From the NCBI GenBank assembly GCA_021646465.1, contig SOET01000003.1, positions 1-64,000 of the forward strand: DNA of 64,000 bases. Reading direction: 5' to 3'. Shown here in pieces: positions 56,083-64,000 of this stretch. The stretch is from Candidatus Kuenenia hertensis (GTDB lineage Bacteria; Planctomycetota; Brocadiia; Brocadiales; Brocadiaceae). A program made the translations under genes and the position numbers. Within the stretch, counting starts at the first letter, position 1. The number at the start of each line of letters is the position of its first letter. The notes under the pieces were generated by a model. It worked only from the letters and a program-made list of their open reading frames with translations. It did not search any database and was not told the origin of the DNA.

Positions 56083-57087
56083 TTGTTGACTTTTTATCCT
56101 CCCTTACTAGCATATCAGATAGATAGCGTGAAAATTATCCGGTACAAGATTAAACAATTAAGAGAAAAGGCTATGCATGATTGTTTTTCGGATGAAAAAA
56201 CAAAAATATCCCTCATAGAGAAATTCATTGAAGAGATAATAAGCGGCAAAAAAGAACGCATGGAGCGTTTTTACGAAATCTTTTCAGCCCGTGGATTTTC
56301 ACTGGAACTGGAGGATACTACAGGAAATGTTCGATTGAGTGATGAATCGCATGGAGAGGATGGCGAATTTCTTGAGATACTTCAGAATATCGGTTATAAA
56401 AAGATATACAACACTGCGCATCAGGACGCAATTAATAATAACGACAGCGAAGATGCTTCCCAAAAACGCCATGCGTATTTTGACTACATCAACACGCAAC
56501 TCTTTGATATCAATAATATGCAATATGTAATAGAACTCTTTTCGAACAAGATTCCAGTTGACATGTATCGTTTAAACTGGGAACGTGACCGTTATGGCAG
56601 GTTTGAACAATTCAAGGCATGTGAACAGCTTCCAAAGATACGTGTCTCAGATTTGGAACCATTTATCGCACGCCTCACAAAGGCAGTTTCATCCATAGGG
56701 ATATCAACATGGTCCTCTTGTGAAGGACATTGGGGAGATCCTGCATACATAAAATGTAACGGAAAATATCATCGTCTCTGGTTCCAGGCACTCTTTAATA
56801 CGTTTATTAAAAAAAGGCTGGATTTGGTATGCAACTGGGAATGGCTTGGGTGGGACGACCGATGTTTTATCCGGCATCCGGAGGGGAATTTACTTGAGTT
56901 GTACCTGGAAATTCAAAAAGTTGCTTGTCTTGTCCACAACAATAGAACATTATTAAGAAATACAAAAAAGCAAACATGCCAGCTTTTAACGCATAAACAT
57001 AAAAGTATGAATCAGAAAAAATGGCTGAATATCTTCCAGAAATGTTTTGAAGAATCATTTACCCATAACGCATTGTTATTTTATTAA
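56083..57087 (+). CDS. Unrecognised 334-residue protein
   Basis: The frame starts with TTG 56083; a GTG at 56128 (SVKIIRYK) is an alternative and neither has a clear ribosome-binding site. The protein is soluble and charged. The central ISTWSSCEGHWGDPAYIKC segment looks like a conserved motif with Cys and His, followed by WFQALFNTFIKKRLDLVCN. No family recognised. The codon pattern and length support a real gene, and it diverges from malic enzyme. Confidence 0.6.
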   Translation: MLTFYPPLLAYQIDSVKIIRYKIKQLREKAMHDCFSDEKTKISLIEKFIEEIISGKKERMERFYEIFSARGFSLELEDTTGNVRLSDESHGEDGEFLEILQNIGYKKIYNTAHQDAINNNDSEDASQKRHAYFDYINTQLFDINNMQYVIELFSNKIPVDMYRLNWERDRYGRFEQFKACEQLPKIRVSDLEPFIARLTKAVSSIGISTWSSCEGHWGDPAYIKCNGKYHRLWFQALFNTFIKKRLDLVCNWEWLGWDDRCFIRHPEGNLLELYLEIQKVACLVHNNRTLLRNTKKQTCQLLTHKHKSMNQKKWLNIFQKCFEESFTHNALLFY

Positions 57088-57126
57088 TGCTGAGCAAAAC
57101 AACCTATTTTTACAAAGGGAAATACC

Positions 57127-57459
57127 ATGAAAAAATTAATTTTAATTTTATGCTTTCTTATTTGCATGATGAATTGCGCAATTGGGGGACAAACGAAGGA
57201 TGCTAAAGGAATCTGGATTGATGTGAGAACTGCCGAAGAATACAAGTCAGGGCATATTGAGGGAGCTATAAACATTCCCCATGGAGAAATCGGAAGGGAA
57301 ATTGAGTCGGTCACAAAGGATAAGGGTAAAACAATTCACCTTTATTGCAAAAGCGGGAGACGATCAGGTTTTGCTAAAGAGGTGCTGGAGAAAATGGGAT
57401 ATATTAATGTTATAAACGAAGGCGGCTATAAGGATATCAAAAAACGTGGGGATAAATGA
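57127..57459 (+). CDS. Secreted single-domain rhodanese
   Basis: 110 aa. A signal peptide (about 1-20, KKLILILCFLICMMNCAIGG) is followed by one rhodanese domain: IWIDVRTAEEYKSGHIEGAI and the active-site Cys in LYCKSGRRSG, like PspE. It could transfer sulfur from thiosulfate or a similar donor in the periplasm. The signal region has a Cys but not a standard lipobox. It starts 39 bases after the unknown gene. Confidence 0.9.
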   Translation: MKKLILILCFLICMMNCAIGGQTKDAKGIWIDVRTAEEYKSGHIEGAINIPHGEIGREIESVTKDKGKTIHLYCKSGRRSGFAKEVLEKMGYINVINEGGYKDIKKRGDK

Positions 57460-57745
57460 TGTGTGAAATCCAATTTTTCAGGAATTAATAATGAAACATC
57501 CATGATTTAGCAATCACAAAGAGGGATGAAAAAAATCCACAGATTACACAGATTTCCACAGATTAGTACAATGTAGGGCAGGGCATTGCCTGCCGGAAAA
57601 AGTATTTTCAGGTGAATGTATGTTGATTTTGGTATATATTTTTTATCCCTTGCAGGTTCAGATTACAAATATGAACCTGCGAGGGGGGTGAATTTTGCAA
57701 AAAATTGGGAATGCTCCCATTGTATAATAAGTCATCTGCAACGGA
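57460..57745. other. Intergenic region with a family A end
   Basis: 286 bases between convergent genes. It has a hairpin CAGGTTCAGATT/...ATGAACCTG (57653-57679), a six-G run and the family A right end at 57693-57718. The arrangement matches the right part of the complete element at 7094-7355. Confidence 0.5.
57693..57718 (-). repeat. Right end of repeat family A
   Basis: TTTTGCAAAAAATTGGGAAT then GCTCCC. It differs by one base from the right end of the element at 7094. The preceding G-rich run and GAACCTGC stem also match that element, so it is a 5'-truncated copy. Confidence 0.75.
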
Positions 57746-59212
57746 TCAGAAGAAATTGTTCATCTCAGCGCATCTCTTTATCTCCCGTTCGAAAATATCG
57801 CGTTCGGTTTTGCCAATCGAAGAGATAAAATTTTTCATACGATAATATGGTCTTAAGAACAACACCCGGATCAGATTTACCATTCGAAAGTTTGCTTTAA
57901 AAACCGGTGTTGTTTTAAAAAAAGTGGAGTATTTACGTTTGTATTTCCATCGTAAAAATTGCAAATCCTCTGATGATAAACATTTTGTTTTTACATTCGC
58001 CCAAAACCCATTGTACCTGCTGTAATCAGAACTATTTGTCACCAATCCCTCATTGATAAGGATATCGCGCATACCCGTCTTCGGGTAAGGGGTAATAATC
58101 TGTTCTCCGTAAAAATCGATATTTTCCTTGTCAAAAAAATCAAAATTCTGGGCAATATCTTCCTCCCTGTCCTCTTTATGGCCAATGATCATGCCGCCCA
58201 CTATTAAAATATTATTCTGGTGGAGGTAATCAATAGCTTTTTTCGTCTTGTCGATAACATTTCCCTTATTCATTGCCTTGAGATTACGTTCGGAAACGTT
58301 TTCTATCCCGAGAAACACAATTTGGACCCCGGCCCTGGCCATTTTTTCAGCTAAATCCGGAGACGAAGCGATTCCTGATGTGCTTGCCTGTACAATATAA
58401 CGCAAATCATTATGACCGAACTCGACGATTGCATCGCACAAAGAGGCAAATCGTTTCACGTTTAAGGTAATATTGTCATCCGCAAAAGCAATATATTTTG
58501 CGCCATATTTTTTGGCATTCGCCAGATCACGCATTATTCTTTCGATACTATAGGTTCTGAAAGTTCTCCCATACATTCGGTTCATACTGCAAAAATTACA
58601 CGTCATGGTACAACCGCGGGAAGTTTCAATCATATCAAGCCCCTTCCCGGAAAACGTATACCCTTTCCACAGCCGTATATCGCGTCGGGGAAGTTGTATT
58701 GTTTCCAAATCTTCAAGCGGCCTTGGCGGATTGTGCATAAAGACTCCATCGTGCATATAGGACAAGCCCGCAATTTCTTCCCATTTCTTAGTTCCCTCGA
58801 TGGCACATAACAATTCACTAAACGTTTTATCACCTTCACCCCGTATTATATAATCAAAAGGAACACCATCGGGCAAGGAAGCAATTTCTTCATACATAAG
58901 AGTGGCATGATAGCCGCCTACTGCAATTTTTATGTTGTTGTTTAAGTCCTTTATAAACCGGGCGATTTTATGAGCAGTATTAAACTGAAAGGACATGGCG
59001 CTGAGGCCGATCATGTCCGGTTGGAAATCTTCAACCGCATTTTGTATTGAAGGCAGGAGGTTATTCCTTTTGAGGACAAGATCGCCAAGTTTTACCTGAT
59101 GGTGTGGCAACATATTACCGGCAATGGAAGAAATTGCGAGATTTGGCGCCCTCCACGTCCTGGCGGAAAATTGCGGAACTACATCAGGCATTGAAAATAA
59201 AAGCACTTTCAT
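57746..59212 (-). CDS. B12-binding-domain radical SAM protein
   Basis: 488 aa. An N-terminal cobalamin-binding-like domain (VLLFSMPDVVPQFSARTWRA, DMIGLSAMSFQF, GGYHATLMYEEIA) precedes a radical SAM barrel with SRGCTMTCNFCSMNRMYG, CxxxCxxC intact. KYIAFADDNITLNVKR and VQIVFLGIENVSERNLKAMN follow. It belongs to the same broad class as HpnJ but is a different subfamily. The reaction is unknown; methyl transfer or a C-C rearrangement is possible. It lies 106 bases downstream of the membrane protein gene on the same strand. Confidence 0.88.
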   Translation of the reverse strand: MKVLLFSMPDVVPQFSARTWRAPNLAISSIAGNMLPHHQVKLGDLVLKRNNLLPSIQNAVEDFQPDMIGLSAMSFQFNTAHKIARFIKDLNNNIKIAVGGYHATLMYEEIASLPDGVPFDYIIRGEGDKTFSELLCAIEGTKKWEEIAGLSYMHDGVFMHNPPRPLEDLETIQLPRRDIRLWKGYTFSGKGLDMIETSRGCTMTCNFCSMNRMYGRTFRTYSIERIMRDLANAKKYGAKYIAFADDNITLNVKRFASLCDAIVEFGHNDLRYIVQASTSGIASSPDLAEKMARAGVQIVFLGIENVSERNLKAMNKGNVIDKTKKAIDYLHQNNILIVGGMIIGHKEDREEDIAQNFDFFDKENIDFYGEQIITPYPKTGMRDILINEGLVTNSSDYSRYNGFWANVKTKCLSSEDLQFLRWKYKRKYSTFFKTTPVFKANFRMVNLIRVLFLRPYYRMKNFISSIGKTERDIFEREIKRCAEMNNFF

Positions 59213-59318
59213 AGTATTTTTAAAGTATCATTAAAATTAAAAAAAGAGTTTATGTTTCACATAAAAAAATTAACTTTATTCACGAAGCAACAAGACATTA
59301 AGGAATCATTAGTAAATC

Positions 59319-60179
59319 CTATGAGACGGTAGTTCTTTTCCTCACAAGCTTGCAAAATTCATAAAAACAAAAGTATTCCCATGCAAACGGACCAAACCCC
59401 AAAAAGCCGGCAACGGGCATTTCAAAGATTTTTATATCTTTCATAAAGGGTGCGGTGTATATCCATTTTGACGGTGACCAATAGTTCCAGAATTCCCAGA
59501 AGAAGCCACAAAGATAACCGGCAATGAACAGGCTTATTATGCGTGAAAGTTTCCCCGTTTCCAGGTCTTTCAATAACGAGTTTCCTTTGCTGCAATAAAC
59601 GATAGGTTCAAATATCATTACATATCCGGTCCAAACAAGGCCAAAAAGGTAACATGCATAGTCGCTGCTGACAAGCAACGGGGCCATGATGAAGAAAAAC
59701 CCAAGCACAATACTGCCGTAAATTATTCTATTGGTAACATGAAGTTTTGCAATGATGTAATTATCAAATATCCGGAGCGTTTCCAGGAGTTCGGTAGTCT
59801 GAAAGATTCCCGGCATAATCATGGCAAAGGCTAATCCCATTCCGATACAAAGCTCAATGTTGTTTTGCGGCAATCCATGGTATTCCCAGTTTTTCATGTG
59901 AAGGTTGTACAATTCAAACAAAAGCCAAAATGCAATAGAAAGGGGCATCTGAACATAAAATTCCCTCCTCCTGTTACAGAGGAGGGAATTCCCTTTGAGT
60001 TTGTAGATAATAGCGTCCAGTAGCATTACATACCCAACCCAGCATAAAGGAGTAGCCCATACACTGATTTTGTATGCTATAAATAAATTGGATTGAAACG
60101 CAGTACAAAGTTCTACGATGCAAATAAGAATGACGCCAATCCATCCGTGTAATTTAAAAGTAAAAGAGGTATTGTTCAT
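59319..60179 (-). CDS. Polytopic membrane protein with internal duplication
   Basis: 286 aa with about seven to eight transmembrane helices. Two similar segments occur: FWLLFELYNLHMKNWEYHGLP and, near the C-terminus, GFFWEFWNYWSPSKWIYTAP, each followed by a hydrophobic stretch with MP. This suggests an internal repeat of a four-helix unit. I do not recognise a named family. It is the upstream neighbour of the radical SAM gene and may form an operon with it. Confidence 0.75.
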   Translation of the reverse strand: MNNTSFTFKLHGWIGVILICIVELCTAFQSNLFIAYKISVWATPLCWVGYVMLLDAIIYKLKGNSLLCNRRREFYVQMPLSIAFWLLFELYNLHMKNWEYHGLPQNNIELCIGMGLAFAMIMPGIFQTTELLETLRIFDNYIIAKLHVTNRIIYGSIVLGFFFIMAPLLVSSDYACYLFGLVWTGYVMIFEPIVYCSKGNSLLKDLETGKLSRIISLFIAGYLCGFFWEFWNYWSPSKWIYTAPFMKDIKIFEMPVAGFLGFGPFAWEYFCFYEFCKLVRKRTTVS

Positions 60180-60318
60180 GAAGTATATTAGTGACGTTAA
60201 TTCAATACTAAAACAAAGAAATTTTTCATATAATAGTTTATGAACAAAGTACCTTCAAGGACTGATTCAGAAAAATTGGCAAACTGGTAAATCATGAAAA
60301 AATCTTTTTATTCTTAAT

Positions 60319-60717
60319 ATGGAAAGTCCTCAAAAACTGCCAAATAAAACTTCTCCTGCGAAAAAGCAACTTATAGTTATCTTTTTTTTAACAACGAGCT
60401 TATTCATAGGGATTGTAATAAAGGCCGGGAGAGATTACCATTGGTGGCAGCCGGAAACAGAAATTGTAAGCACCCTTACCCCCGGAGATATAAAAACAAA
60501 GATCGATATTAATGAAGCTCCCTGGCATGAATTATTATTATTGCCAAAAGTAGGGGAGGTAAAGGCAAGAGCAATTGTTGCCTATCGTAAAAAACACGGA
60601 AGATTTAACACTTTGGACGAGTTACGTCAAATAAAAGGTATAGGAAATAATATAATAGAATTATTAAAAGATTGTGTGATAGTGGGAACCGGCAGCGTTC
60701 ATGCATCAGACAATTGA
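60319..60717 (+). CDS. ComEA-like helix-hairpin-helix protein
   Basis: 132 aa. An N-terminal membrane anchor (about 18-37, QLIVIFFLTTSLFIGIVI) is followed by a ComEA-type HhH DNA-binding domain: KIDINEAPWHELLLLPKVGE, AIVAYRKKHGRFNTLDEL, IKGIGNNIIELLKD. In competent bacteria ComEA binds incoming DNA. Many non-competent bacteria also have such short proteins. No other com gene is visible here. Confidence 0.88.
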   Translation: MESPQKLPNKTSPAKKQLIVIFFLTTSLFIGIVIKAGRDYHWWQPETEIVSTLTPGDIKTKIDINEAPWHELLLLPKVGEVKARAIVAYRKKHGRFNTLDELRQIKGIGNNIIELLKDCVIVGTGSVHASDN

Positions 60718-60822
60718 GAATGAAATATCCATTGCCTTCAGTAATTATGGAGGGGATGAATTTTCCCCCCTTCGATTGTCATTACAAACCCCATAAAAGT
60801 TTCTAAAGGATAGTATTGTTTT

Positions 60823-62817
60823 ATGTACAATTTTGAATTGATCTCTTCCTTCCAGCCGAAAGGTGACCAATCGGCTGCGATTTGCAAACTGGTAGAAAAT
60901 TACAAAAAAAACGTCAGATTTCAGACGTTACTTGGTGTAACAGGCTCAGGCAAGACATTTACCATGGCAAATGTTATTGCCGCATTAGGAAAACCTACGC
61001 TGGTTATGACGCACAACAAAACCCTTGCGGCGCAACTTTACAGTGAATTTAAGGATTTTTTTCCTAACAACGCGGTGGGTTACTTCGTGAGTTATTACGA
61101 TTATTATCAACCCGAAGCGTATATCCCGCAGCGTGATATTTATATAGAAAAAGAGGCGACAATTAACCAGGAAATAGACCGGTTGCGATTGGCGGCGACC
61201 AGTGCTCTTATGTCCCGCAAAGACGTAATTATCGTTGCGAGTGTTTCCTGTATCTATGGTCTGGGTTCCCCGGAAGAATATCAGGAGATGTATATACAAC
61301 TCGGCAGGGGTGATGAAGTTGAGAGAAACACTGTTTTGAGAAAGCTTATCAGTATTCAATACGAACGGAATGATAGTAACTTTTGCCGCGGAACATTTAG
61401 GGTGCGGGGGGATGTTATAGAGGTGTATCCCGCCTATGAAGAGTTTGCGTATCGGATTGAATTGTTTGGCGATGAAGTTGACAAGATTTCCATGATAGAT
61501 CCTTTAACAGGCAACGCGCTGCAAAATATAAAAGAGGTTTCTATCTATCCCGCCAAGCATTTTGTCATGCCGGAAGAAAAAATAGAACGTGTTGTCCAAT
61601 CGATTACCTATGAATTAAATGATCGTCTTAAGGAACTCCGCTCGCAGGACAAATTTTTGGAGGCACAGCGCCTCGAAGCACGTACTCGTTATGATATTGA
61701 AATGCTTTTGGAAATAGGTTATTGCCATGGAATTGAAAATTATTCAAGACACATAAGCGGGCGAGCCCCGGGGGAACCTCCTTACACACTTTTTGATTAT
61801 TTTCCGAAAGATTTTCTCCTTATGGTTGACGAGTCACATGTTTCAATACCGCAAATTGCCGGTATGTACCATGGTGACAGGGCGCGCAAAGAGACCCTTG
61901 TGGAACATGGTTTCCGGCTGCCTTCTGCTCTTGATAACCGGCCGTTAAGGTTTGATGAGTGGGAATCGAAGATATATCAGATACTTTTTGTTTCAGCGAC
62001 TCCTGGGTCTTACGAACTGAAAAAATCTTACAAAAATGTAATAGAGCAGATTATTCGCCCAACGGGGCTTGTGGATCCGATAATATATGTAAAACCGGCA
62101 AAAACGCAAGTTGATGATTTAATAAAGGAAATTAAAAAGAGAACGGCTAAGAAAGAACGTGTACTTATCACAACGTTGACAAAACGACTTGCGGAGGACC
62201 TGAGTGAGTATTTAAAGGAAGAGGGGATAAAGGGAATGTATCTGCATTCTGAAATTAATGCCATAGAAAGAGTCACCATTTTGAGAGATTTGAGAATGGG
62301 AACGTTTGATGTATTGATTGGCGTCAATTTGTTAAGGGAAGGGTTAGACTTGCCGGAGGTTTCATTAGTTGCTATTCTCGATGCAGATAAGGAGGGTTTT
62401 CTCCGTTCTGAAACTTCTCTTATACAGACCATTGGCAGGACTGCACGAAATGTTAACGCTGAAGTAATATTGTATGCGGATGAAATAACAAAGTCCATGA
62501 AGCGGGCAATTGACGAAACCAACCGGCGCAGGGAAATTCAAATGGCATATAATAAAAAGCATAACATTACTCCCATCACGATACAAAAGGCAATCAAAAA
62601 AGGAATAGAGTCTGATATCTCTTCACATAAGATTGTTTATGGAGCCGTTGCGGAAAGCGAAGAAGAATACATTACCCAGGAATACATGAATGAATTGGAA
62701 GAAGAAATGCTGAAAGCGGCAGAAGAATTAGCGTTTGAAAGGGCAGCGGAGTTAAGAGACAAGATACAACAGTTGAAAAACGAGCGTGATAAAAAAGAAA
62801 ACAGTATTTTATCGTAA
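60823..62817 (+). CDS. uvrB: UvrB excinuclease subunit
   Basis: 664 aa, normal length. It is the DNA-damage verification helicase of nucleotide excision repair. Walker A is LGVTGSGKT (K44); the beta-hairpin region is [19 protein letters not shown]; motif VI is QTIGRTARN. The C-terminal UVR motif lies in [20 protein letters not shown] and binds UvrC. UvrA and UvrC are not in the window. Confidence 0.96.
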   Translation: MYNFELISSFQPKGDQSAAICKLVENYKKNVRFQTLLGVTGSGKTFTMANVIAALGKPTLVMTHNKTLAAQLYSEFKDFFPNNAVGYFVSYYDYYQPEAYIPQRDIYIEKEATINQEIDRLRLAATSALMSRKDVIIVASVSCIYGLGSPEEYQEMYIQLGRGDEVERNTVLRKLISIQYERNDSNFCRGTFRVRGDVIEVYPAYEEFAYRIELFGDEVDKISMIDPLTGNALQNIKEVSIYPAKHFVMPEEKIERVVQSITYELNDRLKELRSQDKFLEAQRLEARTRYDIEMLLEIGYCHGIENYSRHISGRAPGEPPYTLFDYFPKDFLLMVDESHVSIPQIAGMYHGDRARKETLVEHGFRLPSALDNRPLRFDEWESKIYQILFVSATPGSYELKKSYKNVIEQIIRPTGLVDPIIYVKPAKTQVDDLIKEIKKRTAKKERVLITTLTKRLAEDLSEYLKEEGIKGMYLHSEINAIERVTILRDLRMGTFDVLIGVNLLREGLDLPEVSLVAILDADKEGFLRSETSLIQTIGRTARNVNAEVILYADEITKSMKRAIDETNRRREIQMAYNKKHNITPITIQKAIKKGIESDISSHKIVYGAVAESEEEYITQEYMNELEEEMLKAAEELAFERAAELRDKIQQLKNERDKKENSILS

Positions 62818-63303
62818 TGAGCGGGTAAAAAGAGCCCCCTATCTCCTTAGTTACAAGAAATAAAGATTTTGTGAGATTAACCGATATATTTTTTATCCTC
62901 TTAAATAATGTGAATAATCTAGTAACTATTCAGCGTAATTTATCAAACTACCTGGGACGCAGAGCGCAACTCGTTCCCAAACTCCACAGGCTGGGCCAAA
63001 TGAACCTTCTTGCCTTAAAAGTGGGGAACAACCTTTATAAATTGCCCATTTTGTCCCAAGTTTATCGCCTGATTCCCATTAAAGTGGGGTATAAAAACAT
63101 CAAAATAGGGTAAAACTGCTCATTTGACCCAGTCTGTCCAGATTGGGAACGAGCCGTGTAACATTTACGCTGAATAGATAATCTATTGAATTGTAGCTCG
63201 TTCGTAACACGTTATATTATTTTGACTTCAGTATTCCAAAGTGGTACAGTAGCCGGGTATTTTCTGTGCTACCGTATCCGTATCTATGATGGAGAATTTT
63301 TGG
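62818..63303. other. Intergenic region with a complete family B element
   Basis: 486 bases after uvrB. The family B element occupies 62926-63177. The open frame covering it (NLSNYLGRRAQLVPK) is repeat-derived and not accepted as a gene. A GGAG at 63291-63294 serves the next gene. Confidence 0.6.
62926..63177. repeat. Complete family B inverted-repeat element
   Basis: The left end CTATTCAGCGTAATTTATCA... and the right end ...TTTACGCTGAATAG are inverted. Inside the ends, AACTCGTTCCCAAACTCCACAG...CTGGGCCAAATGA on the left faces TCATTTGACCCAGTCTGTCC...GGGAACGAG on the right, extending the imperfect inverted repeats to about 55-75 bases. The 252-bp unit has no transposase and fits a miniature element. 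Half copies occur at 74-146 and 15556-15612. Confidence 0.75.
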
Positions 63304-64000
63304 GTGAAACATTTCTTTTTACGATATCCAATCCATAAATTTATTTTAGAAAAGAGAGTTTTGGTCCTTTTTAATGCAGTCCCATATTTTTTTTTGTTCA
63401 TCTTCCTTTCTGCACTCCATCCCGTTTTATTACATGCCCAGCTTGCCAACAGCCCATGGCCAATGTTCATGCATGATATTCAACATACTGGTCAAAACAA
63501 GGACAATAATGGGCCGGTTCAAAATGTTCTGCTGTGGAAATATCAAACGCAAGACGAATTTGTGTCTTCTCCGGTTTTGGGGGAAGATGGCGCCATTTAT
63601 ATCGGCAATATTGGAGGGGAATTTTTTTCGATTACTCCAAATGGTACAAGAAACTGGGTCTATGAATGCGGAGATATCTATTCCACAGCAACTGTGGATA
63701 TAAATGGAACTATTTATTTTGGGTCTGACGATGGATATTTTTACGCGTTGGATGAAGATGGCGGCCTTAAATGGCGCTTTCTGGCAAATCAATCTATTAG
63801 TTCCTCTCCGGTAATTAATCCTCAAAACGGTGTTTTGTATTTTGGTGATGAAGGGAATTATTTGTATGTCCTTGATACAAACGGAAATTTGTTACAACAA
63901 AAGAAGTTATCTGATGAAATATGGTCCCCCCTGGCAATTGATAGCTCAGGAAAGATTCTTTTTGTCGGAACATTGGATGGTCTCTTTTATGCAATAAATG
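63304..64000 (+). CDS. PQQ-type beta-propeller protein (runs off the window)
   Basis: At least 232 residues, 3' end missing. The start is GTG 63304, with GGAG nine bases upstream; in-frame ATGs at 63286 and 63289 are alternatives. A signal segment FLFIFLSALHPVLLHA is followed by WPMFMHDIQHTGQN, the usual opening of PQQ-like propeller proteins. Repeats such as SSPVLGEDGAIYIGN, TATVDINGTIYFGSDDGYFY and SSPVINPQNGVLYFGD follow at about 40-residue spacing. It is a secreted repeat protein and may be a sensor or binding scaffold; no enzyme residues can be judged from this part. Confidence 0.85.
   Translation, partial: MKHFFLRYPIHKFILEKRVLVLFNAVPYFFLFIFLSALHPVLLHAQLANSPWPMFMHDIQHTGQNKDNNGPVQNVLLWKYQTQDEFVSSPVLGEDGAIYIGNIGGEFFSITPNGTRNWVYECGDIYSTATVDINGTIYFGSDDGYFYALDEDGGLKWRFLANQSISSSPVINPQNGVLYFGDEGNYLYVLDTNGNLLQQKKLSDEIWSPLAIDSSGKILFVGTLDGLFYAIN

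Noticed and set aside
62871-63113. 80-codon open frame after uvrB
   Set aside because: It is mostly the family B element and shares the same repeat-derived peptide; no ribosome-binding site or conserved fold.

Overview
The window looks like chromosomal DNA of a Gram-negative, moderately AT-rich bacterium that makes hopanoids. My best guess is a planctomycete of the anammox order (Brocadiales; Kuenenia- or Brocadia-like). This is inferred from the hopanoid side-chain genes, the Tat/FecR and SBBP-type surface proteins and the many short dispersed repeats. No hydrazine-metabolism gene or rRNA lies in the window, so the assignment is not proven. I found no tRNA, rRNA or CRISPR array.

Layout. 198-2260 is an OmpR/CusS-type two-component pair. 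2783-6759 is an envelope operon: PbgA/YejM-like sulfatase-fold protein, membrane metallophosphoesterase, LAB_N protein and methyltransferase. 6760-7569 is a repeat-rich gap with a complete inverted-repeat element. 7570-13833 holds an M50 protease with CBS domains, an aldo/keto reductase, a SWIM-SNF2 ATPase and a PAS-GAF-GGDEF diguanylate cyclase. 13830-15384 is an arsR-acr3 arsenic cassette. It is followed by 1.2 kb of nested repeats that includes a decayed copy of the cyclase 3' end. 16583-20536 encodes a giant secreted SBBP beta-propeller protein. 21303-25226 holds a PurM-like protein, hflK-hflC and a frameshifted DUF218 gene.

25549-33341 is a hopanoid locus: an HpnN-like RND exporter, a coiled-coil membrane protein with 11-residue repeats, HpnK deacetylase, a small DMT permease, HpnI glycosyltransferase and HpnJ radical SAM enzyme. 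HpnI, HpnK and HpnJ together are the known route from bacteriohopanetetrol to its glucosaminyl and cyclitol-ether forms. The scaffold enzyme (squalene-hopene cyclase) is not in the window.

33345-35257 is a two-gene GTPase/partner system of unknown function. 35529-41783 holds LOG, an isolated succinate dehydrogenase iron-sulfur subunit, ftsY, a nusB gene fused to a PHP domain, ribH, and a tatC gene fused to a FecR-like domain. 41840-44037 holds a secreted repeat protein and a transglutaminase-like protein. 44330-49674 holds hemB, clpB, dapB and a rhomboid gene broken at a run of eight G. 49770-55904 holds an LptF/LptG-like permease with a large coiled-coil insert, a YtfJ-like protein, a hot-dog (MaoC-like) protein, a SprT/DUF2786 protein and malic enzyme. 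56083-60179 holds an unknown protein, a rhodanese, a B12-binding radical SAM protein and a membrane protein with an internal duplication. 60319-64000 holds a ComEA-like protein, uvrB, another inverted-repeat element and the start of a PQQ-type beta-propeller gene that runs off the window.

The most unusual items are the NusB-PHP and TatC-FecR fusions, the GTPase pair, the arsenic cassette flanked by direct repeats of the cyclase 3' end, two genes broken at eight-G tracts, and three families of short terminal-inverted-repeat elements, some nested in one another.
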